Source of the DNA: Thermoplasmata archaeon
GTDB lineage: Archaea > Thermoplasmatota > Thermoplasmata > Sysuiplasmatales > Sysuiplasmataceae
Direction of reading: 5' to 3'
Assembly: GCA_021811925.1 (NCBI GenBank)
Contig: JAKAPY010000025.1
Span: 4,205 to 14,171, forward strand
DNA length: 9,967 nucleotides
Below are positions 1-6,810 of the stretch, piece after piece (position 1 is the first letter of the stretch; each line of letters starts with the position of its first letter). The position numbers and the translations under genes were made by a program. The notes under the pieces were generated by a model. It was not told the origin of the DNA. It did no database searches and was given only the letters and a program-made list of their open reading frames with translations.

Positions 1-1429
1 TCATTGCCAGTGTGTTTGAGTAGGCATCCTCCGCGCCATTCATATCCCCCTTTTCCTCAAGCGCAATCCCCATGTTTGTCCACGTCTCTGCTGTCCATTC
101 CGATTTTTCGGAATTCGCCATGGTTTGAAGCGCTGCACCCCACGTGCCCACGGAAAGCAGGACGCCTGACAGCATATCGATGCCCTTCTGCAGATCCGGG
201 ATTTTGGCTCCTTCTGTCTCGAGCTCTTCCTGCCTTTCCCTGAGATTGTACTGCTCACATATGCTCTTCTTGAGAATGAAGCCGGCTGAGTAGCTTCCCT
301 TCCTCATCTCCCGCTCAGACAGCTGGAGGGCTCTGCCCCATGATCCCTCCTTCCAGTCAACAACTGCCCTTAGCAGCGTGTCATCAAGCGCAATTGATCT
401 CGATCTGGCGCTCTTTGCAATGTCTTTAAGAATCTTTCCCCTGCCTGTACGAAGTGCCAGGAGGGACGCCAGCTTGTAATCATGCTCCGTGCCCACCCCT
501 TCCTCGAGTATGGCACTGACCTCGCTGTAAGCCTTGTCAAAGCTGTAAGCCAGATAATGCAGGTATGCCCTTCTCCTCATGTTTCTGACGAAAAGGGGCT
601 GCCCGGCCTCATCCTTCTCCTGCCCCGCGGCCGCTTTTTCCCTCTCTGTTTCCCTTGCCGCCTGCAATTCCAGCTCCAGCACTGTCATCTTCTTCCTTAG
701 CTGTTCCACCGCCGATCCTATTGCACTCTCATAGACTGCCGCAGTAGCATCCCTTCGGGCAATCACTTCCGTGGCAGCTGTTTGAGTGGCCGTGAAATGC
801 TCAAATTCCACTCCCGCGGAATCGGCACTCTGACTGCCTGCAGACATTGATTCGGCTGCAGTGGCAATCACACTTATTTCCTGGCCGGCTTTGCCGTCAG
901 CGCTCAGTTTTGAGCGCCAGAATGCGGCTCTTCCCTCCAGGTGCTCCTTTTTCGACCGTATGAAATGCTCCGACACGTACGGGAGGTTGAAATGGCGTGA
1001 GGCTGCTTCGTATAGAAGTGCAAGCCTTCCGTATGTCTCCTGGCTTCCCTTGCCCTCGAGAGAATTTTCCAGGCCATCTATGGCCCCTATTGCATCCTTC
1101 ATGAAGCCGTAGGGAGGTGGGACGAAGTCACCTTCAGTCTTCTGTCCCATCCCCTTCATCAGCTCATTGAAAAGCAGGCAGGCCATGTAGTAGCCAGCCG
1201 CTCCCTGCGGCAGGGACCTGAAACGACTGCCAGCATCCTCACCGCCAAGAGTCACCGTGTATCCATTGCCATCGATTATTGCTACGGCATCGGTCATCTG
1301 GAGAAGGCGCCTTGTTCCCTCATGGGCATTCCCTGCAACATACCAGCTGTCCTTCAGGACCGCCGAAGCACACGGGTCGCACACGGCATCCGATGCTGGA
1401 ATCTCCCCGTTGCAGAGTATGCACTCCAT
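1..1429 (-). CDS. Zinc-finger, coiled-coil and TPR protein, unknown function (C-terminus beyond window)
   Basis: An open frame of 476 codons runs leftward from an ATG at 1429 off the left edge, so the C-terminus is missing. The protein opens with a Cys4 zinc-binding motif (C3-x2-C6 and C17-x2-C20). A charged, Glu/Lys/Arg/Ala-rich stretch at about residues 240-270 looks like a coiled coil. The last visible ~30 residues fit the TPR consensus (W, G, G, A and Y at the usual spacing, around residues 448-476), and helical sequence before them may hold degenerate repeats. No signal peptide or membrane segment is seen. TPRs usually mediate protein binding and the Cys4 finger suggests a further binding role, but no enzyme motif is visible and I do not recognise the family. 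The start is supported by a Shine-Dalgarno-like AGGAT just upstream and a TATA-like box about 24 nt upstream. No other start lies between the box and this ATG. Confidence 0.88.
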   Translation of the reverse strand, partial: MECILCNGEIPASDAVCDPCASAVLKDSWYVAGNAHEGTRRLLQMTDAVAIIDGNGYTVTLGGEDAGSRFRSLPQGAAGYYMACLLFNELMKGMGQKTEGDFVPPPYGFMKDAIGAIDGLENSLEGKGSQETYGRLALLYEAASRHFNLPYVSEHFIRSKKEHLEGRAAFWRSKLSADGKAGQEISVIATAAESMSAGSQSADSAGVEFEHFTATQTAATEVIARRDATAAVYESAIGSAVEQLRKKMTVLELELQAARETEREKAAAGQEKDEAGQPLFVRNMRRRAYLHYLAYSFDKAYSEVSAILEEGVGTEHDYKLASLLALRTGRGKILKDIAKSARSRSIALDDTLLRAVVDWKEGSWGRALQLSEREMRKGSYSAGFILKKSICEQYNLRERQEELETEGAKIPDLQKGIDMLSGVLLSVGTWGAALQTMANSEKSEWTAETWTNMGIALEEKGDMNGAEDAYSNTLAM

Positions 1430-1448
1430 ATCAATCCTGCCTCGGGAA

Positions 1449-1459
1449 CGTTATAGGGG
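1449..1459 (-). promoter_or_regulatory. TATA-like box for the zinc-finger/TPR gene
   Basis: On the minus strand the sequence CCCTATAACG is centred near 1453, about 24 nt before the ATG at 1429. This is where archaeal TATA boxes sit relative to the transcription start, so the mRNA would be leaderless or nearly so. Two further AT-rich candidates lie upstream: CCATAAATTC near 1511, and an 11-bp AT-rich palindrome (arms GTTTA/TAAAC) at 1547-1557. They would give longer leaders. Confidence 0.4.
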
Positions 1460-1584
1460 GTACGGTCGTGACATTGGTGCGGCCAAGCAATTTCTCACTG
1501 CCAGTGAATTTATGGGAAGCGTTTGTGCAATTAGTAAGAGGGATCCGTTTAATAAACATTCGAGCTTAATTTCACAAAGTGTAT

Positions 1585-3135
1585 TCATGGGAGGGATGCG
1601 CCGAGCTTCTTTCCCATGTAGCTCCTATCTCGATCGTAACCGAATTTCCTGTAGTATTCCCTCGCCCCAACCCCGCTTGTGACCCTCATTCTCGAATAAC
1701 CCCTTTCGGCTGCCATTTCCTCGGCCCTTGCTACGAGTTTCGACCCGTATCCACGATGCTGCCATTCAACATGCGATTCCTCTCCAACGGGAACGACCCT
1801 GCCGAACACCTTGAGCTCCCTGATATATGCATGTTCACCGCCTCCGAGCCTGAGCCTCAGATAGCCCACAATTGCATCGCCCAGATCGAAAGAAAGGAAC
1901 ATCTCGTTTCCCCCGCTGGCCCTGTAATCCATTTCGTTCAGGACCACGTCCGATGACTGGATGGAACGCTCATCTATCCCGAGGTGGCCCACCTCCCTGC
2001 ATCTGATGCAGTTGCAGTGCCACCCCTTCCTTTTCATCTCCTCCTTCACGAGCTCCCTGAGATTGCTTTTCTTCACGCCTGCATTAATGAGCGGTGCGGG
2101 TATGTCCCTCTGGATTCTCTGTATCCTGACATAACGTGGTATGTCTCGTTTTACCTCGGCAAGCAGCTTGACAGCCTTTTCAAGTGTAAACTCGCTGTAC
2201 AACCCCTTCCTGTGCATCTCGTAGAGCGGCGTCCCTTCTATTATGAGAGTAGGGTATATCTTGAGCATGTCAGGCCTGAAGCGCTCATCCGAGAAGAGGC
2301 GTCTGAAGTTCTCAAGCTCCATTTCATCCGTCATTCCCGGAAGGCCCGGCATCATGTGGTAACCCACCTTTAGCCCCTTGCCCTTCACCCTCGCTGTCGA
2401 GTCCATTACGCACTGGACGTCATGGGCCCTGTTTGCCTTCTTCAGCACATCGTCGAAGACTGCCTGCACACCCATCTCGACCCTCGTTGCCCCCATGGCA
2501 AGTATGCTCTCGACCTGCTCTTCGCTTAGCTGGTCGGGGCGCGTTTCGATTGTCATCCCTATGCACCTGTTTGCCCCCATCTCGTTGAGCAAATGGGCTT
2601 CCTCGATAGACGCCGAATCCGCAGAGTTCATCGCATCGAAAGTTCTCCTGATGAACCACTCCTGGTATTCCTTCGTCCTTGATGTGAAAGTGCCTCCCAT
2701 GATGATGAGATCTATCTTGTTGGTCGAATGGCCTATCGCATTGAACTGCTCAATTCTGGATATTGCCTGCCTGTACGGATCGAAATCGTTCATGGCGGCC
2801 CTGCGTGCAGCCGGCTCCTTTCCGGTGTAAGCCTGCGCGGAGTTGTTGGCAACCCCGCCGGGGCAGTAAACGCAAGTCCCGTGAGGGCAGTTGTACGGCG
2901 AGGTCATGACCGCTAGCGCAGCTATCCCGCTGATTGTCCTGGACGGCTTCAGCCTGACTATGGGCAGGACCTTGCTCATGACTGCTTCCGGAGTCCTTGC
3001 CAGTACTTCCGAGTTGGCAGGTATCGATGGCAGGCCGTACTTCCTGCAGAGCTGAATCTTCCTCCTCTCGAACTGGCCCGCATCCCTGATACCGTCTGTG
3101 GTTATCTCCTCTATCAGCTGGGTATAGTAGTCCAC
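1585..3135 (-). CDS. elp3: Elp3: tRNA uridine-34 carboxymethyl/acetyl-type modification enzyme (radical SAM plus GNAT)
   Basis: This is a 516-residue protein of typical archaeal Elp3 length and order. The radical-SAM [4Fe-4S] motif is C83-x4-C88-x2-C91 within the family's CPHG-C-YCPGG block. A zinc-binding cysteine cluster follows (C374, C376, C379). A C-terminal GNAT acetyltransferase domain covers about residues 410-516, with the acetyl-CoA loop Q459-H-R-G-Y-G464 and the conserved REYYRKFGY near 492-500. Elp3 uses SAM radical chemistry and acetyl-CoA to build a side chain on wobble uridine (U34) of certain tRNAs; archaea do this without the other Elongator subunits. The start is GTG at 3135: upstream in-frame codons offer no ATG, and a TATA-like box lies about 27 nt away, implying a leaderless message. 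All key residues are intact and no frameshift is seen. Product identity is very secure. Confidence 0.97.
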   Translation of the reverse strand: MDYYTQLIEEITTDGIRDAGQFERRKIQLCRKYGLPSIPANSEVLARTPEAVMSKVLPIVRLKPSRTISGIAALAVMTSPYNCPHGTCVYCPGGVANNSAQAYTGKEPAARRAAMNDFDPYRQAISRIEQFNAIGHSTNKIDLIIMGGTFTSRTKEYQEWFIRRTFDAMNSADSASIEEAHLLNEMGANRCIGMTIETRPDQLSEEQVESILAMGATRVEMGVQAVFDDVLKKANRAHDVQCVMDSTARVKGKGLKVGYHMMPGLPGMTDEMELENFRRLFSDERFRPDMLKIYPTLIIEGTPLYEMHRKGLYSEFTLEKAVKLLAEVKRDIPRYVRIQRIQRDIPAPLINAGVKKSNLRELVKEEMKRKGWHCNCIRCREVGHLGIDERSIQSSDVVLNEMDYRASGGNEMFLSFDLGDAIVGYLRLRLGGGEHAYIRELKVFGRVVPVGEESHVEWQHRGYGSKLVARAEEMAAERGYSRMRVTSGVGAREYYRKFGYDRDRSYMGKKLGASLP

Positions 3136-3156
3136 GCGACAACCAACATTTCTTGT

Positions 3157-3167
3157 ATCTTATAGTA
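3157..3167 (-). promoter_or_regulatory. TATA-like box of elp3
   Basis: ACTATAAGATA on the minus strand is centred near 3162, about 27 nt before the GTG at 3135. It lies in the 47-nt gap after the upstream membrane-protein gene, so elp3 probably has its own promoter and a leaderless transcript. An ATG 14 nt before the GTG is out of frame. Confidence 0.55.
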
Positions 3168-3182
3168 TGCGCTCCCACCGGC

Positions 3183-4115
3183 CTACGTGGGTGGTATGTA
3201 CTGCCTCAGCCTGCCTTCCACCGAACCGGCGGCGATGTACACGAGTATTGGCGCAACGACCGCGGCAAAGGGAATTATATAGAGTATGGCTGCGGCCTTG
3301 AATAGGCCCTCGTTGTAACGCGAGCCGAACCTCCAGACACCGACAAGCAATCCCACTTCGCCTATAATCAGCGCCACAATTGCGCCTATCAGAATTAAGC
3401 CCCCGACCGCTATGGCAGCAAACTCCGCCGCACCCAGTGCTGCCGTGCCCGGGGCCGTCAGCAGTTCGCCTATCACAAGAGTAAATCCAACCACGAGCAG
3501 AATAAGCCCGATGTACATCGCGAAGGAAAGGGAAAGCGGCATCCTGAAATTGCCATCCACCACGGCAAGTGACCTGAATGCCGCCCTTCCAAATATGACT
3601 GATATAAACTGAAGTGCAACAGCAACAAGAATGACGAGAAGCACAATCGATGCGCCGAACGCACTTGTCACGGCTGCAGTTCCAGGGGACAGGATTGCAC
3701 TGAGATAACTAAGCGACGAAGTGCCTATCGTGAATGCAATGCCTATCATCGAGCCTATCAGGCCAATCAGGCCAAACAACCTGATTTTGGAGAGTGCTGT
3801 TCCGTCATGCGCACCCCACTGGCCGCCCTGCCAGGCTGCCTGCGGATAAGGCTGCGCCTGAGGCGTGGGATAGGGCTGCGCCACGGGAGGCGGCGCCTGC
3901 TGCTGCATGCCGTACGCCGTCAGGAAACCACCGCATGACGGGCATGTTGCCGCGTACTCCGATGGAAGCGGCCTGCCGCAGCGAGGGCAGTACTTCTGCT
4001 GAATCCTCGCAGCGGTGGCGAGCTTGAGATCTACACCGCACGATTTGCAGTAGGATGCGTCGTTGCCGTTGAGTGTCCCACATTTGGGGCACGTGATACC
4101 CTGTTGTGACTGCAC
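3183..4115 (-). CDS. Double zinc-ribbon integral membrane protein (DUF973-like), unknown function
   Basis: The soluble N-terminus has two zinc ribbons: C9-x2-C12 with C23-x2-C26, and C43-x2-C46 with C58-x2-C61 (numbered from the GTG at 4115). A flexible Pro/Gln/Tyr/Ala-rich linker spans about 70-105. Five hydrophobic segments follow (about 113-131, 155-176, 195-218, 232-261, 274-297), then a short charged tail. The membrane part, with its GVWRFGSRYNEG block, resembles the archaeal DUF973 family; that assignment is from memory and moderate. The frame stays open to an ATG at 4181, and another ATG lies at 4136. I prefer GTG 4115 because a TATA-like box at about 4137-4147 sits 27 nt before it, adjoins the 4136 start and lies inside the longest version. 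A membrane-bound sensor or scaffold is possible but unproven. The gene is divergent from the PUA gene. Confidence 0.82.
   Translation of the reverse strand: MQSQQGITCPKCGTLNGNDASYCKSCGVDLKLATAARIQQKYCPRCGRPLPSEYAATCPSCGGFLTAYGMQQQAPPPVAQPYPTPQAQPYPQAAWQGGQWGAHDGTALSKIRLFGLIGLIGSMIGIAFTIGTSSLSYLSAILSPGTAAVTSAFGASIVLLVILVAVALQFISVIFGRAAFRSLAVVDGNFRMPLSLSFAMYIGLILLVVGFTLVIGELLTAPGTAALGAAEFAAIAVGGLILIGAIVALIIGEVGLLVGVWRFGSRYNEGLFKAAAILYIIPFAAVVAPILVYIAAGSVEGRLRQYIPPT
3844..3882. repeat. Short imperfect direct repeat in the membrane-protein linker
   Basis: A 15-base unit occurs at 3844-3858 and again at 3868-3882, matching at 14 of 15 positions. The copies are 24 bp apart, so they are in frame and encode the repeated AQPYP of the linker between zinc ribbons and membrane domain. 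This is probably low-complexity linker expansion rather than a regulatory site. Confidence 0.6.
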
Positions 4116-4136
4116 GAGACCGAGGAGGTGTGGCAT

Positions 4137-4147
4137 TTCATATAAGG
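4137..4147 (-). promoter_or_regulatory. TATA-like box of the zinc-ribbon membrane-protein gene
   Basis: CCTTATATGAA on the minus strand is centred near 4142. It lies 27 nt before GTG 4115 but only a few bases from ATG 4136, and so favours the GTG as a leaderless start. Confidence 0.45.
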
Positions 4148-4178
4148 CTGTCGAGAAAAAAATCACGATCCGGGTCAC

Positions 4179-4188
4179 CATTAAGTAC
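4179..4188 (+). promoter_or_regulatory. TATA-like box of the PUA-protein gene
   Basis: CATTAAGTAC on the plus strand is centred near 4184, 28 nt before the ATG at 4212. This again is the leaderless spacing. It sits about 40 bp from the opposing TATA-like box, forming a compact divergent promoter region. Confidence 0.4.
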
Positions 4189-4211
4189 GGAGTTCAGGAT
4201 ATTATCAGGGC

Positions 4212-4724
4212 ATGCCCGAACTCAAGATAAGGAGAAGGCACAGGTTGAGGCAGAAGGAGGTCGAGGACATAGCCGCAGCGCTCAACGCCAGCCTCGGAAC
4301 TCAGACATTCAAATCCGAGGACCCGCTGCAGGTGGCCGAGATATACGGCCTCGAACAGAAGGTATACATACTGGGCACGGAAATCGTTGCAATGGAGATA
4401 GACGGCGGCCCTTTCCTGTCAATTACTGGCATACTGAGATATGGTGCGACGAAATCGTATGTCACTGTGGACATGGGCGCGGTGAAGTATGTCGCAAACG
4501 GTGCTGATGTCATGGGACCTGGAATAATAGACGGGGACAGAAGCATAGTCACGGGACAGACTGTCTGGATAAGGGAGGAAAAGTTCCTCAAGCCCCTTGC
4601 CATAGGCAAGTGCCTTGTCGAGGGAAGCATGCTGGGGAAGAAGTCCCCGGGAAAGCACGTCCAGTCACTCTTCTACGTTGGAGACAGGGTCTGGAAGCTG
4701 CAAGAGGAACTGTCGAAGGAATAA
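4212..4724 (+). CDS. PUA-domain RNA-binding protein (archaeal Tma20/MCT-1-like)
   Basis: This 170-residue protein has an N-terminal alpha/beta domain (about 1-80) and a C-terminal PUA domain (about 83-160). The PUA is marked by VKYVANGADVMGPGI at 91-105, where the G-A-D-V-x-x-P-G-I core is the family signature, and by the closing GKHVQSLFYVGD strand region near 147-158. This architecture and length fit the archaeal COG2016 proteins related to eukaryotic Tma20/MCT-1, which act with a partner on the small ribosomal subunit in recycling and re-initiation. The archaeal role is inferred by homology. The very basic start (KIRRRHRLRQK) suits RNA or ribosome contact. The ATG lies 28 nt after a TATA-like box. 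The six-TM protein gene begins 45 nt downstream and may be cotranscribed. Family is secure; cellular role is less so. Confidence 0.92.
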   Translation: MPELKIRRRHRLRQKEVEDIAAALNASLGTQTFKSEDPLQVAEIYGLEQKVYILGTEIVAMEIDGGPFLSITGILRYGATKSYVTVDMGAVKYVANGADVMGPGIIDGDRSIVTGQTVWIREEKFLKPLAIGKCLVEGSMLGKKSPGKHVQSLFYVGDRVWKLQEELSKE

Positions 4725-4769
4725 GGGTGTGTAATTTGGCATACGTTTGTTCATGTGGTGCGTGATTTC

Positions 4770-5375
4770 ATGGCTTCTGCATTCAAGGCGGCATACAGTG
4801 TTGCGGGAGCAGGCCTGATGCTTGTCGGCTTCGGCTTCATACTTGCAGGAATTGCATCCCTTTTCCCATCATTTGGCATGACTTTGCTTGGCCTCGTGCT
4901 TGATATTGTCGGTCTTGTCCTTTTCTTCATCGAGTGGTCCAGGTTCAAGAGTGAGGAAAGGCGCCTGTCTGCATACGGTGTGGGCCTGTACATACTTGCG
5001 GCAATCGTCAGCTTTTTCACGGGTGCATTTCTGCTCACTATAAATTTCACAACCCATTCCCTTTTCCATTCCGCATCGGGCCCCGCCGGGGCAGTCCTTC
5101 AGGCTGTCGGCTATGCATTCTTCGGCATCCTGCTCTATCTCGCCTTCCTGCTGTTCCCATACGGTTTCGCAAGGAAGGAGGAGAAGACAATGCTGCTCGT
5201 GGGCTTCATAGGAGGACTCATCGTCAGCCTGATACTCAATCCGATTGCCATCGGCGGCGGGCTTTACAACATAACCAACATATCGCCGCTTGAGGGGCTG
5301 GTCACAGACATTGTCTCATTGATATTCGGTGTTTCCTACATCGTGATAGGTAACAACGTGAGAATCAGGGGATAG
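4770..5375 (+). CDS. Six-TM integral membrane protein, unknown function
   Basis: I do not recognise this protein. From the ATG at 4770 it has 201 residues and about six hydrophobic segments (roughly 8-30, 33-56, 67-91, 104-133, 139-161, 173-196). Short charged loops separate them, notably EWSRFKSEERR after the second segment and ARKEEK after the fourth. There is no cleavable signal peptide, no cysteine motif and no transporter or enzyme signature. A GTG five codons earlier (4755) is an alternative start; the ATG is chosen because it sits directly before the first hydrophobic segment and is the stronger initiator. It lies 45 nt behind the PUA gene on the same strand, so cotranscription is plausible, although a weak TATA-like CATACG sits about 28 nt before 4770. 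Small tandem Gly-rich membrane helices of this sort are common in Thermoplasmatota genomes without known roles. Confidence 0.75.
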   Translation: MASAFKAAYSVAGAGLMLVGFGFILAGIASLFPSFGMTLLGLVLDIVGLVLFFIEWSRFKSEERRLSAYGVGLYILAAIVSFFTGAFLLTINFTTHSLFHSASGPAGAVLQAVGYAFFGILLYLAFLLFPYGFARKEEKTMLLVGFIGGLIVSLILNPIAIGGGLYNITNISPLEGLVTDIVSLIFGVSYIVIGNNVRIRG

Positions 5376-5489
5376 AAGCAGGCGTCCTGTTCAGACCGCA
5401 GCCTGAAGAGTGCATGCAGTTGCGCTCGCGGGCAGAATCGAAATACGGCGGTCAGTGGCCGGGCGCCGTGTGCTGCAAAGCCGTCCCGG

Positions 5490-5509
5490 CCCGTTCTTCC
5501 TGTAACGGG
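5490..5509. other. 6-bp inverted repeat between the membrane-protein gene and hisC
   Basis: CCCGTT (5490-5495) and AACGGG (5504-5509) are perfect complements around an 8-nt loop, followed by TTTAT. It lies over 110 bp after the previous stop and just before the hisC promoter region, so it may be a weak terminator, an operator or chance. Confidence 0.25.
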
Positions 5510-5524
5510 TTTATCGCTGTGACA

Positions 5525-5533
5525 GCTATACTG
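5525..5533 (+). promoter_or_regulatory. TATA-like box of hisC
   Basis: GCTATACTG is centred near 5529, 25 nt before the ATG at 5554, the leaderless spacing seen elsewhere here. A second candidate, GGTTTATCG near 5511, would give a leader of about 17 nt. The rest of the 178-bp gap shows nothing coding. Confidence 0.4.
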
Positions 5534-5553
5534 CACCGGGCAGGGCGTTACAG

Positions 5554-6636
5554 ATGGATGAACTGGCACGAGACTCGGGCCGTGTAAGGAATGAAGTTCT
5601 ACGGGCTAAGGAACAGACATATTTCTACCCGCGTGGCAAGGGGGAGCTGAAATTCAACGATAACACAAGTCCGTACGGTCCTTCTCCAGCCGTCCGTGAA
5701 CTGATGGGCAGGAGCATATCCGAAGTCATTGGGGGTGTGGAAGAATCCACTTTCTACCCCGACCAGAATGCGGATGCCCTGAGAAGTGCTGTTGCAGCAG
5801 CGGAGGGAATTGAACCAGACTGCATTGTCACCGGCACGGGTGCAGATGAACTGCTGGACATTCTCTTTCGCGTCTTTGTAGATAAGGGCGAAAGGGTCAC
5901 AATACCTGTTCCTGCGTACTTCATGTACGAGCATTTCGCATCGCTGAACTCGGCGACAATCCGGACTCCCTACATGGGAAGGCCGCCCGGGCTGCCGGAC
6001 GGTGCTGACAGCAAATCCAAAATGTACATTTTCTCGAACCCGCACAATCCCACAGGGTCGCTCTTTCCCCGGGAAGATATCGTGCGGTTGGTCGATGCAT
6101 TCAAGGGACTGGTTGTCGTGGATGAGGCATATGCCGAGTATGCTGACTCCACGGTCGTTCCACTCATCAGAAAACATCCGAACCTTGTCGTCGTCCGGAC
6201 ATTTTCAAAGATACATGGCCTGCCCAACTTCAGGATTGGTTACTGCTTCGCAAGCGTGGAGATTGCTCTACAGCTTAGAAAGGTGAAGAATCCGTTCAAC
6301 CTCACGACTGTCTCACAGAAACTGGCGACGGCTGCCGTTCAGGACAGGGGCTACGTGGCAAGCATCAGGTCAACCAATGCACTCGAACGAAGAAGGATCA
6401 GCAGAGCGCTGGAGTCATTGGGCTTTCACGTATTCAGCAGCAGTGCCAACTTCATACTGATCGATTTGGGCGACAGGTGCAACTCCATATTTTCTGCGCT
6501 TGTCAGAAAAGGGGTATACACCAAGAGAGTGAATGACGCAGGTTATGAGAACTGCATTCGAGTCACAGTGCGCAGCAGGGAGGAAAATGATGAAATGCTG
6601 TCGCGATTGTCCGATATTATGCTAGACCTCCCCTGA
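5554..6636 (+). CDS. hisC: HisC-type histidinol-phosphate aminotransferase (PLP fold type I)
   Basis: This 360-residue protein has the usual HisC length and carries the full PLP aminotransferase set. These are N38 in the DNTSPYGPSP opening, the GTGADELLD phosphate-binding turn at about 94-102, N162-P-H-N-P-T-G168, D190 (pyridine nitrogen) with Y193, Schiff-base lysine K219 in TFSKIHGL, R227 in the FRIGY block, and substrate-carboxylate arginine R336. The HisC reaction transfers an amino group between glutamate and imidazole-acetol phosphate in histidine synthesis, in the cytoplasm. HisC-like enzymes in archaea can also use aromatic amino acids, and no other his gene is visible here, so the physiological substrate is not settled. 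The ATG start is 25 nt after a TATA-like box and gives a normal N-terminus. The gene stands alone: 178 bp before it and 174 bp after it are non-coding. All catalytic residues are intact. Confidence 0.86.
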   Translation: MDELARDSGRVRNEVLRAKEQTYFYPRGKGELKFNDNTSPYGPSPAVRELMGRSISEVIGGVEESTFYPDQNADALRSAVAAAEGIEPDCIVTGTGADELLDILFRVFVDKGERVTIPVPAYFMYEHFASLNSATIRTPYMGRPPGLPDGADSKSKMYIFSNPHNPTGSLFPREDIVRLVDAFKGLVVVDEAYAEYADSTVVPLIRKHPNLVVVRTFSKIHGLPNFRIGYCFASVEIALQLRKVKNPFNLTTVSQKLATAAVQDRGYVASIRSTNALERRRISRALESLGFHVFSSSANFILIDLGDRCNSIFSALVRKGVYTKRVNDAGYENCIRVTVRSREENDEMLSRLSDIMLDLP

Positions 6637-6770
6637 CCGCAGCCTTTGTGCCCTTTAACCTCCGAAGGCGGCCCGAGGCGGATGCAGCTTCCACACGGGG
6701 AGCCTGGCCAGCGATCGGTTGCTTTTGCCTTGCCTGAAGCATCGGTTGACGCCCTGTCACTGGCAAAAAG

Positions 6771-6780
6771 GGATAAATAA
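6771..6780 (+). promoter_or_regulatory. TATA-like box of sepF with upstream purine-rich BRE-like run
   Basis: GGATAAATAA is preceded by the A-rich run GCAAAAAG, which resembles a BRE. It is centred near 6776, predicting transcription to start near 6801 and a leader of about 10 nt before ATG 6811. This leader holds a purine-rich AAGGGATAGG stretch. This is among the clearest promoters in the window. Confidence 0.55.
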
Positions 6781-6810
6781 CGCATTCAGATATTCACCTG
6801 AAGGGATAGG

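Noticed and set aside
4..1112. Plus-strand frames at 4-243, 482-700 and 861-1112
   Set aside because: They are shadows of the minus-strand zinc-finger/TPR gene, which has a continuous frame with a zinc motif and a TPR.
1257..2830. Several plus-strand open frames opposite elp3 and the zinc-finger/TPR gene (for example 1257-1682, 1579-1956, 1984-2373, 2378-2830)
   Set aside because: They are antisense to strong coding frames and show irregular composition without motifs.
2750..3178. 142-residue minus-strand frame overlapping the elp3 start
   Set aside because: It is out of frame with the conserved Elp3 sequence, and its start codon would precede the predicted transcription start.
5599..6177. 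192-residue minus-strand open frame opposite hisC
   Set aside because: It lies wholly antisense to a well-supported aminotransferase, has no recognisable motif and no promoter; it reflects the codon bias of the sense gene.
6714..6750. Octamer ATCGGTTG repeated at 6714-6721 and 6741-6748, upstream of sepF
   Set aside because: It is too short and has only two copies; chance is a sufficient explanation without conservation data.
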